From contig JAMWET010001328.1 of assembly GCA_024036415.1 (NCBI GenBank), forward strand, positions 562,001-626,000: a stretch of 64,000 nucleotides of DNA, read 5' to 3'. The stretch comes from Prochilodus magdalenae. Lineage: Eukaryota > Chordata > Actinopteri > Characiformes > Prochilodontidae. Each line of letters opens with the position of its first letter. Within the stretch, counting starts at the first letter, position 1. The translations under genes were made by a program, and so were the position numbers. Below the pieces are notes generated by a model that was not told where the DNA came from, did not search any database, and saw only the letters and a list, made by a program, of their open reading frames with translations. Positions 32,144 through 44,100 of this stretch are shown one piece after another.

Positions 32144-35100
32144 TTCATTTATATAATCATTTATTTATTTTTTTATTTAGATATTAATTTATTAATTTTA
32201 AAAAAATGATATATTTGTTTCAGCCTTAGACGTTGATCACCCTTTCTGCCTCTCACAGTACAAAAACATAGTGAGGTTGAGATCTGGATTCAGCTGCTTT
32301 GTTGTTTCTTTGTCAAACATTCATGTTTGACAAAGAACATGTTTTAAACACGTTACTTGAATTTTTCAACATATAAATGTGTGTATTTAAGCAGAGAGCT
32401 GCAAGAAAATTTGAAGTACATTGTTGTTATTCTGGTGCCGGCAGGCTATAACATAATAATTAGAGTTGTATGTAGAAGTTTGGTAAAAAATAGCATATTT
32501 TTTTAGGTTTTTATAGGAGTTTGAGAAATATGTAATTACGACCTCTACGAAATTTTTCTTTTTATTTATTTACTTATTTTTTTAGTTTTTACAAATGTCA
32601 GTCCCCTTTTTATTTCATTAACTTAAAAATAGAAATTGGGCTGCACCAAAGCTTGGGCATGTTGTACAGTCCCAGAGCTTGCTGAACTTCGTAGACCTTA
32701 ATTGATTTGATAGCCCTGTAAAGGGAGGTCAAGGATTGTCATTAGGGACTGTCAACTGATGACAATTACACGGCTGACTGAGGATCTGAAAACAGGCATG
32801 AAAAATTGAAGCCTTCAGTGCAGGGAAGGATATAAAAGGGTATCGGAGCACTTCTAGCGCGGTCTCTTCAGGATGTTCCCTGATTAAACACAACAGTCAC
32901 TTAATCACAGATCTCTTCAGAGCCAACAGATCCTTTCCTACATCAGACAGTAGAATAATACAATGCAACAGGCTACAGTACGAGGCTAGAACAGGCCATA
33001 ATATTTGTGATTTGCATTAACATAGAATACAGCTCCTCCAAATAGCAATGTGGAATGAACATTGATCTACATGTGATTACAGTGGTACACTGTATACATG
33101 CACATAAGAACAGCCATTTACATTTAAGGCATTTAGCAGACGCTCTTATCCAGAGTGCCTTACAACCGTGCTTAGTGCTCCGTTGGATAATATTCCAGCT
33201 AGTAGGAAGTTTAGAGCCTAAAACTCACCACGAGCTCAGACACTGCCCGAACAGGGGGGCAGTCTGGTACCTACAGATTAATACCCAGACATAGAGCAAG
33301 TAAAGCATTACCTGGCAACCCCAGCCCAGTGCTCATTCCTATAGAGGAGAAAAGGTAAAGCCAGCATCCTCTTATCTCAATGCAGATGACGCGACAGCAC
33401 AGATCTGTGTGGGTTTCCTCCCACAGTCCAAAAACATACAGTCAGGTGAACTGTACCTGCTAAGTTGCTAAATTGCTATCCACCACTGGGATAGGTTCCA
33501 GCATCTCCCGCAGCCCAGAAGATGAGCAGCTTAGAAGGATTTATGAATGCATAATTAATTAATTAATTAATTATGAACACTGTGCACCACATGCCTGTAC
33601 CGCAGGCATGCACCACAGCCCTTCCTGTTTCCTGCTGCTTGCGCCACATACCGTGTAACACAAAGTTCAGTGTTTTTCGTAGTGCTTTTTTTTCCCTGCC
33701 GAGGAATATCCTAGGTGTACGGTTGCATAACTGCCTCAGAACAGAAACACGGCCTCATGTTAAATCTGGTTTTGTGGTGTTGTCTTGAGAATTGACACTC
33801 AGTGTGAAATTGAGGACACTGTGGTGTTTCGGTGGGTTATCTAGCACTGCAGTGAGGCAGTTTATAGTTAATGTTAATTGCTATATAAATAATTATGGTA
33901 ATCAATGTTTTTTATTCATTTTGTGTAGCTTTTAAGGTCTAATGTGGCCAGATTGGCTTATAATCTATCTTGCTTTCTAGCTGTCTATATTTAGTAGCCC
34001 CCCAGCGGAAACCGCATGAGTTCACATAAACAAACATTACTCACTGCAGCACTTTAACCAGGTCACTATAACACCATTATAAAACAAGACCATCAGTTTT
34101 CAGGAGGATCCGTGACATGCGATATGTATGTAAACTAATGTATTTACCTGCCAAATAATGAAAATGCACCAAATACATTTTTCATTATCAGACAATTGTG
34201 TAATAACTAACAGGTTTAATGTGCTATTTATAGCAGTGTTTATAAGTAGTACCAGGCGATATAGCAATATACACTCATCATCAAAAGAATAGATGCATCC
34301 AGAAAAAAGTGTGGCATATCGATGCTATTGGGAGGGAAAATAAAGGCTGCCAGGAATAATAATGATGAATCAATCATAAATGATGATAAATGTAGACTGA
34401 TATGCGCAATATTTACTAACCCAACATAACCCAATCCATCCCATGCAGGGTGAATATTATAGGGATGAAGGTGACAAGGCCTTCTGGACTCTGACCACTG
34501 GGCATGGATTTGTTGGTCGTCTCCCCCCCAAAAAAAGCAGGACTAGTAACTGAATGACCCATGATGAGTCACTCCATGACACCATTGCAGTCTTTGACGA
34601 TGTTAGCGTGATGTCATGGGTAGTTTGTGTGCGTGTAGTACTGCCTCTTACTCCGTTGTTCTTGTATATCTCCCAGCTCCTTCATGTTGCTGGTCCGTGC
34701 CGCCTTCTAGCCACTGTCGGCAACAGCATGCTATGCATGAAACTTGTATCATTCACGTATCTCATGATGTCAAGTTTAATTTCTGTCTGGTTGACTACTT
34801 CTGTAAAGCCCTGACCAACTGCATGATTCAAGAGATCAAAGTTAGTCCTGATGAAATGATTTTATTGCAGCACAGGATGTTAACTATTGGAAAAAATACT
34901 ATTGTATTTGTAGTTCTTGAACTTTTACACGACTAGTTCTTTATTCTCTGTTCCAACTGGTCAGATATCTGAACAAGTAAACATTGTGACCTCCTGAAAT
35001 ATTGCAGTGTAGTATGTTTGCCAGGTCACCGACCTCTAAACTAATAAATGATCTATTAAATGGATATAAATAGAATGTAAAATTAGCCTAAACATTTTCT

Positions 35101-38100
35101 ATTATGGTTTCTATGTGCTTAGAGCTGCTTCTCAGAGAGCCTCCACCCATGTGATTTGGAGCTTCTTTTCCAAAGTGCCTTTAGCCAGTAGCAGTGTTAA
35201 ACAGATAGGAAACTCAGACCTAAATATAAGACATGGGCTCTAGACTGCCCTCTGGGGGCATACTGAGCTTAGACATCTCATACCTCTTTCATATGAGAAT
35301 GGAGAGAAGCTAATGTGCATGAATAAAATTCTCATTTACTAATTATGACTGCTCAAGGTTCCCTAGTTAACAGCATTATGACTCTGTAGCCACTGCTTGT
35401 GTTTCAGTACAGGGACTAAAGGTGAGCTAATGTTACAGAGACTGTGTGTACACAGTTTGTTTAGCTCTCGTGTGTGTGCGCGCATGCATTCATTGTCTGT
35501 TTGCATATATTTGCCTTTCCTAGCAGAGGTAACTGCTCTGTTTCCACTCCTAGTTCAGTGTGCCTTCGTCTCTTGACTCTAATGCTCCACTAAAGCTCTC
35601 TTTCACTCCACTAAAGCTCCTCCAAGCGTGGTTGCCGTGGTGATGATGAGATTATTTCCTTGTCTTTTCCTTGTTTGGAATCAGTTTTTCTTTCTCTATA
35701 TCTGATAAAACTGCTGCCGATACAGTGTTTACAGTGTATTGGTTGGTAGTGAGGTAGGCTAAGCAGGTTGAGCAGGTTAAATGAAGAGAAAACTGCACTC
35801 AATCCCCACCACTCCCCGCCACCCCCACCCCCCTCAGCTGGAACATGGGCCAGCTGTGGAGGCGTAACCATTTCTCAGTCACCGTATGAATGACATGCTA
35901 GGAAATACTACCCAGCGATGCAGTATTATCATGATGCCATGTCGTGTATTACGATTTGAGATGTGCTAAATACACACCAGTAGAGTCATATCGTAAAAAG
36001 GGAATAGCGTAGGTCATTATTTGGCCCTGTATAGTATGATGGTGTGCCAATTCATTGTTTTTCAGTATAGACAAAATAAGGAGGACTCTAAAGATGGCTT
36101 TTGTTAAAATGTTAATACAGGTTAAGCTAATTATTTTTCACCAGGTGTCAGGAAAGAATACTACAGATTCTGTTGACCTGTTACATGTGCAGCTACTCTA
36201 CAAGGCTAAGCATGCAGGTTATGTACCATACTGTACATCTGTCATGCTTCCGGGTTTCCCTGGCTCCGCCACTGCCCAGGGTTCAACTTCCCAGAGGGCA
36301 TGACCTGATGACGTCACACCCACATGTCCCCAGTCACCCATTCGTTCCCACTCCAGGTCCCTGAGTATTAGCCCACCTGTTTCCCATCATCAGTCTGCAT
36401 ATAGACCTCACTCAAAAACTCACTCTTTGCAAAGTTTTACCTACCGTTCTCTTCCTTGTACCTTTTGGCCTTAGTTCTCTAGTATTCTATGGCGTTTCGC
36501 TCTCCGCCTGTCCTCTGACCAGGCTCCCTGTCTCTCCCCTGTACTCTGGTTACCTCGCTGACTGATTACCCTGGTTCTGACCTTAGCCTGTTTCATGACT
36601 TTGATCTCGACTTCCTCTTTCATGTTTGGTCGTGTTTTGTTGCTGTGTTTAACTGCCGATTGTTTAATAAAGCCTACTTGACTTTTAGCTCAGCGCACAT
36701 CGCTTATTGAATGTACAAATGTAAATGTCTAGATGTGGTCCACTTTGTGTAGAAGAGATGAATCCATCCTCCGGTGCACTTTCTTCTCCTTTAACTTTGC
36801 TGTTCTTTTACTGTGTGTCTCTATAGGTTGATAAGCTGGAGCAGAGCAAGGACTCTGTTTATGGCCTTTAAATACATGCTACTTGCTTTTCAACATCAGG
36901 AAAAAACTATCTATCTAGCAAATTTACAAAGAAGCTTCAACAAGTGTATATACAATACCATTTATAAGATTTTCAGTGTACGGTGCATACACCCCAGCCC
37001 ACTATTTAGAATGAATGTATGAATAAGTATTTACCTTTATTGCAGCCTTCATCATTTTTGCCATTTCTTCTTTCAGTTTTTCTGCAGGGATATTCTCCCA
37101 CATTTTGAAGGCTCAGTCTTAGAAGTTGGTTTTACTTTTTAAATTTTAGAATTAAACTTTTAAAAGAGTACAGTATTATAGACTTCTGCAGGGCACAACG
37201 TACTCTCACCTCATCAGTTAGCATTCTTAGCATCATATAAACATAACACAAGCTGTATTTTTTTTTTTTTCCCATGAAATGACAAAAACAGGAAACTGAA
37301 ACACCACAGCAGTAAATCATTTACTGATTCACTAGAAGAGTGATGAGCTTGCAGAAGAGTGGACGGTCACATTTATTACATAATCATCTGATCACATTAT
37401 TTACAGTCAACAAAAAAGACCAGGAAAAAAGTTCAGTTGTTAATCACAGTTCTTTACGTGGCAACTAAGCCTCAGCAAACACATCATGATGGTGATAAAC
37501 CTAGTATTGTAATCATCTAGTACACTAACTCTGAGCCAGCACGCTGGCCACTGTGCAACACAGTGTAATATGATATGTTGTATTTCTACACTCCTGTCTG
37601 TTTGTTTACCAATGGGCATAATACACATGCAAATACTAATATGTAAATAATAATTATTCTTGGATCTTATTAAATCTATTCTGTTCTTTGCACCCATAAT
37701 ATTGCAGGCCTGTGTTTTTCCCCTCAACTCTGATCCCCAATCCTGGCACTCCATCCTTTTTTGGTTGTTTTCTCACATAGTTATTTTTAAACCAAACACA
37801 GCTCTGAAACACAGTCCTGTTAAAATGAGCCTGAAGTGGAACCAGCTCTCCTCTCTTTCTGCTCCTCCTTTATCGTTCTTGTTGTTTTTCTTAATCCTTT
37901 GGGGCCCCATATGGATATTACTATTTCAAACCTTGTTAGCACACTTTTATCCTGTTCCTGAACACCCAGGACCCCCACAGAGCAGGTATTATCTATGTGG
38001 TGGATTCTTCGGCACTGGTGTGACACTGACGTGGTGGTGGATCAGGCCCAGCAGACCTGCTGGAGTTTTTAAATACTCGGTCCTCTCACGGCCCAGTCTG

Positions 38101-41100
38101 TTAGAGATTCCTACCTTTCTGTCTATCTTGTCGATGTACAGTCAGAGACGGTAGCTCTTCTGCTGCTGCAGTGTTTGTGTTGGTCAACCTCTAGTCCTTC
38201 AGCAGTGCTCACAGGGTGCAGCTGAGAGGGCGCTGTTGACAGGATATATTTGGTTGGTGGGCTATTCTCAGTCCAGCAGTGACACTGACCATTTAATTAC
38301 AAGGTAAAAGCAAGGTAACGAAGTATCCAGGGAAACAGATTAAGTATGGCTCCATATATCTTAGAACTCCACCTGTTGATGTGGCTGTATACCAAGAATG
38401 GTTATAATGTATTTTCACATGACCATTTTCTGACCTCTCCTTATCCCTCAGAATGAAACAGGGTTTACTGCTTACTAATCTACAATAAATGAGTTCTGGT
38501 TTGATTGGCTGTCCTGTGTTGTGCCTTATTCAGGAAGCACTCTGCTTAGAACTGGACTGCTTTAGTCTGTGTAGGTGCTTATATGTAAATGCTATTTGCA
38601 TGTTATTACAGATGCTGCTTTTTCAATTCCAATCAGGCTGTTTTTCCAGCGTAGCGTCTGTGTCTAGACCGTATAGACTGAAGAGTGAATCTATGATTTG
38701 AAGAAGAATAGTATGATTTGAACTTGAACTTAAACAGTGTACATATACTACTTCAGACTTTTTTATTAAAAAAAAAAAAGCCCCTCCATATTATGATTAC
38801 CAGTTACTGTTGTTTATGAATTAACATTTGATCTGAACACATTTTTACAGTTACCACTGTAAACCACTCGAGGCTGTGTGAGTTCAGTTCAGGCAGGGGG
38901 TTTAACTCTGCATTGTGTGCATGCGTGCCTAGCGTCATCCTTTGACCGCGGTAATAACCACACGGGCTCTCTTGACTCATTGCTTTAATATACCAGTGGA
39001 GCGGGCTCTTTGCAAGATCACACACTCCTGTGGGCAGCCTTTCTACCGAGTAGTTTGTTTTTACCTGCGGAGCATTCGGCTGCGTGTGTTCGGGGCGTTT
39101 TGTTTTTGGCTGTGTGCAGTCAGACAACAAAGCAAACCACAAACATACTGTACTGATGCCACATAGAGAGATTATCTAAACGCGCTTCATTTCTGGACCT
39201 GATTACAAGCGTCTTGAGTTTGCTGATGTGTTCACATACGCTGAGAAGACTATGACTCAGCATTTCAGATGTTGAAATGGCCCTTAGTGTAGTGATCTTG
39301 TTTATGCTAAGCCATTGTTTTCATATATTGCCTGTTTAGTTGTTGAGTTATAGATTCACTTGCATGGTTGTAAAAACTCTAGATGTGGTCCACTTTGTGT
39401 AGAAGAGATGAATCCATCCTCCGGAGCACTTTCTTCTCCTTTAACTTTGCTGTTCTTTTGCTATGTGTCTCTATAGGTTGATAAGCTGGAGCAGAGCAAG
39501 GACTCTGTTTATTTCCAGGATGGCTTGCGTCGCATCGATTTCGTTCTGTCCTACGTTGATGACAAGGATGGAGACAAGAAAGCGGTATGTCTCTTGTGTA
39601 GCAAACCTGCACAACCACAAATGCACACTCCCTGACCTGTTCCCACTACAACTGCTGTGCGATCCATTTCGTAGTGCTAACATTTCGATTTGCAAATAAG
39701 AACAGCTGACCTTTACACTTCTTTTACCTTCTAAGCTTCTTTCGTTTAACACCAGTACCTCTTTTGAGGAACATCTGGTTGACAAATAAGTGTTGTTTCA
39801 TCATGCATGCACATTGCTACATTAGTGGCTTGGTCTTGGATGTCTATGTGGGTTAAAGTGGTGATGGTGACATAAGATGAGGTTGTGGTGTTCAGGATTG
39901 AGACACTGCTAGGAGCCATCATGTGACTTGCCATGGCACAGAAGAGATTACACTATTGTTACAACAGAACCGAGATCACGTTTGAACGACCTCCAGGTCA
40001 AGCAGTCTTTAGTTTCTACTTTAGTCGGTCCAGTTCAGCTTTACAGTTCGTTTTTTGAAAGCTTTGTAACGTTGAGGTTTTCTGTGGATGAGAAAGATAT
40101 CCAGGGCCAGATTAACTCATTCTGTTTCACCAGCTTTCAGACAAACATACTACAGATTCTGCTGGCCTGCCGGTTACGTGTGCAGCTGACTTACAAGTCT
40201 AAGCTTGCAGGTTATGGACCATAGACTGTATGAAAAGTAGAGACCACCTTTTGAGTGATTCAGTTTCTAGTCAAAATGTGGGCTTTAAGTAGCATTTTTT
40301 TCAGCAGCTTTAGGAAAAAGCAGAAAGCTTATCTAACAAATTTAGACACTTCAACGTATGTATGTATGTATGTATGTATGTATGCAGACACAAGCTGTAG
40401 TTTCTTTAGTTGCCTGCCCAGAAGGATGGAGTCAGGAGACTGAAGGCTGGAGATGTTGGAGTAGTTTATTTCAAGGCGATCGCAGTTCACTCCTCTCTTG
40501 TCCTTAGCCAGGCCAGTTCAGTGCAGTCTGAACTCAACCCAACTCAGTCCTGCTCAGTCGGACCTTAGTCCTACGCAGCACAACTCAGTCCACCAAGCCC
40601 AACTCAGTCTGAAGAGAGACCCCTGTCACACAGGTTTTATACACTGTTTAACCACCCCCTAAAGATAACAAACAGAGGGTGTGATCTTATCTAGGACCAA
40701 CAAATGGTCTCCAAGTGGTGTTTGACCTATGACCTGTAAAACCCCGAGAACAGCAATATCCCAGGGACTCCGTCCTGTCGTAAATACATACAGTTCTGTT
40801 CTGGTGATGTTAACCACATGGTAAATGTATAGACACTTGTATACATACAAACTGATACAAAAAACACTAAGTAACCAACAATCCCCCCTTTTGGATATCC
40901 TGATTAAGGGTATTCATTTTACTGTTAATAAACAAAACAAAAAACATTAGAGTTTTAGTGTATAGTTCTTAACATTAGCTATTCTACATCAACACGTGCT
41001 ATCTGTATATGTTTGTTTTGCTTGTTGGCATACAAACAGAAACACAGAATCATAACACAGATATGAAGAATGCTGCCTCAAAAGGTTTGCTAACCTTTCC

Positions 41101-44100
41101 TTTGATGCTATTCTGTGTGGTTGGTTGTGGCCTCATTGCTGGTAATAAATAAATTAATGAACACCGATTGTTGAAACCAGCAGGTAGTTCACTAAAAACG
41201 GAGCTTCCACATAGCCAATATGTACCAGTAGGTGTTGGAATACGACAAACTTTAGACAACCAGTTAATCCATGACTTAGTGTCATAAATACAGCCTCTTA
41301 ATGCTTTTGCTGTAAAACTGGATTGTTGTTTAGAGGTATGGCTATTATCTATTTGCCGTATCACATACACAATGGTTGAGGAAATTCTCCGTGATATGGT
41401 GACATTGGTCATAGCTGCCAACACACCAGGAATATCTATATGAACTCATTATATCTTATGACCTGGAGCATATGTCTAGTCATATACTGCTGTACCAGGT
41501 TTACAACACTGAGGTAGTTTTAACTAAGATATGTTATGACAGGTGCTGTTCAGAAGAAGAAACTACTGTATGTAACAGACAACAAGTATCACTGTCAGAG
41601 ATTGCATGACCAGTCCAGGCTATTCCAGCAGAAACACTGACTGGATGGGGTATGCAGACATTTTGTGAACTTTAGAGTCCATCTCAACATGATGATATCT
41701 TAGTCCTTGATAACTTGGGGACAAGGATGAATGGATGCTCTAGCGTAGGACATTCAGATGTCTCTCTCCGGCTGCACTTCTTGAGATCAGGCGATGTCCA
41801 GTTGAATGGGCGTTTGAGAAACCCTGCAGCACTTCCGCTTGTTCCATCCATTTTCACCTCATAAGTTCTTCACACTCTGTTTCAGCTTTCCTGTAACACA
41901 AAACCAAACAGACAACAGCAGCAGTATCTGACAGCAAGTACACAGATGAATACAGAATTTTATTATTCTGACTTCTGACTGATAACGCATTGCATGTGGG
42001 GCCACATCTTTCCCTACCTAACTTACGGGTCCTAGTTGATTAAGAGGAGTGTGGAATGCTAGCCATGTGATGGGGGAAGGGAAATCTTCACTCTGGGGTT
42101 GACCCCTGCTAGCATCTAAAGCTAACAGTTCTTCCCAGAGCCCTCCTCTCGCTCACCCGTACTGTCCTCTATTTAAGGTGGCAGCACCACTTTGCAATTT
42201 GAGATCTGTCAAATTTTGTGGACTTTGACTCAGTACTGCTGTGTCTATAACTTTCAGAAAATGGAGTGAGCCGTTTTACATAGCTTCCAGTGGACTAGCT
42301 ATGTGAACTCTGGTGTCTCCTGTTGATCTGGTTCATTTGCATATTGCTCCTCCATAAAGACAGTAACGCAATTAGGTTTATCAGCCCTAGGGTTCAGTGA
42401 TAGTCTTTGAATGCAACAAAGGTAACTTCCCTGAGGCCATTTTAGCATGACATCATGCATTTTACCTTTACAACCTTTAGACAATCTGGACACACACTCT
42501 GAGATGTGGCCAGACACAAACACATATCACCCTAAACTGCTGTAACCCTCACGCAACTCTTACCAGATATAACCAATATCAGAAAGCTCCTTTTATAGAG
42601 ATTTCCAAATTTTTAAATTTAAACTGAACCTTAAAGTGGTGAGTAACAAAATTTGTCTCTATTACTTATTTTAGTTTATATGTAATATGTGATATTACAC
42701 ATTATATGTAGGTTCATATTAGATAACTAATTTTGAAACTGTAGCTATATAAGATGTGATGTTGTTAATGCACACATCATTCTTTAGATCCTTATATGGA
42801 TATATACCTCCTGCTATTGCAAGGCATGATTGTTACTATTTGTTTAATTACCAGACAAACCATGGTCCATAGACATCTTTGTCTGTTTTTCAAATTTTGA
42901 CAACATACTAGTATTATTGTCAAAATTAAAATGTGACAATCATCTGTTAGTCTTCCCAGACTAATGATTAGACAATTACACACATTTATGCCATTACCAC
43001 AATCTCTGTAGTTTTGTCATGAGCTTGTTGGTAACCTCTGTTCTAAATTCACTGTAATTTGCTCCTGCTGTCTTGAACTTTTTATCAAAACAACACAGAC
43101 TTAAATCATGTCTGAACATAATCTCTATGGATTAAGGATATATGATCAAATTAATAGTTCTACAGCATGTTGCTTGGCAAACTGCTGATTTGCTTGACCA
43201 GTTCACTGGATTTACTAATTAAAGTAATTGAATAATCCCATCTTGAGCATCAGACATTAAAGTCATCATTTAAGATAAGGATTACACAAATTCCTTTGAA
43301 CTTTAGGAAACTGTGAGAGCAGAGCCAATTGCCCCCCTTCTCGGGCATTATTTACACATACATGAGTTGAACCAAAAGGCCTGACTTCCAATAGACCTAC
43401 AGGGGACCATAAAATCATCAAGGCACCCATAAAAACCATCAAAGCACCCCAGGTTGCCCAAAACAGATGCACCGAGATACATCCTGCAGCAGACTGAAGC
43501 AGCCTTTAACAACTGAAGAGTAAACATCTATACTCAAAGCTGAAGTTATTGAATAGCTGGTTCATGATGGTTCAGTATAGGATTTGCCTACACCTTATTG
43601 GTTTACTCGTGTGTAATTGGCTATAATACACTCTCACAGTAGCCATTGTTATTTCAGTCTATTCACTTCTGGAGTGGCAGAAAACTGAGCTGCTCTCTTG
43701 ATTAGCTTTAACAGTTTACCAGCCACCTTGGGAAAGATAACTCCACCCACTGACTTGGACTGGAGTTTATCTAAACACACTTTGCTCCTTGCCTCAAATG
43801 TTTTCTTTTTGCATTTGCAAGGACCCACTTTACTGCAATAGTCACATGCACTATTATGTGTTCTCTGACTCTTGTCTTCATGAGATGCTTTCTGTGATAC
43901 AGCAATTACATGGGACTGCACAGCTGGTAGACTTTGAGACACCTCAACTTGTGAAGTCTCATCCTCAGCTCTTTCAATACCATTAATGCTTATCACCTTC
44001 TCAGCCACACAATCAGACTGACCCCCATGCAGTACAACTGTTTTAGTGATGATCTGACAACACTGATTCACTGGTCCATTCTGATGGCAAAGGTTGATTC

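Larger units (their letters stand above)
25978..39476 (+). other. ano5: ano5 intron 2 (13.5 kb)
   Basis: GTAAGT donor to CTATAG acceptor. Repeats are listed separately. Stretches without assigned content are about 26700-27590, 28980-29110, 29170-30030, 30670-31890, 32340-33110, 33560-34270, 34660-36130, 36960-37930 and 38310-39370. Confidence 0.7.

Noticed and set aside
36055..36364. Two overlapping + strand frames near the solo LTR
   Set aside because: They cross the boundary between module A and the LTR and match no protein.
37660..38154. 164-codon + strand frame with hydrophobic stretches
   Set aside because: Its second half is the MITE copy at 37940 and the same MITE elsewhere is not open in that frame, so it is chance.
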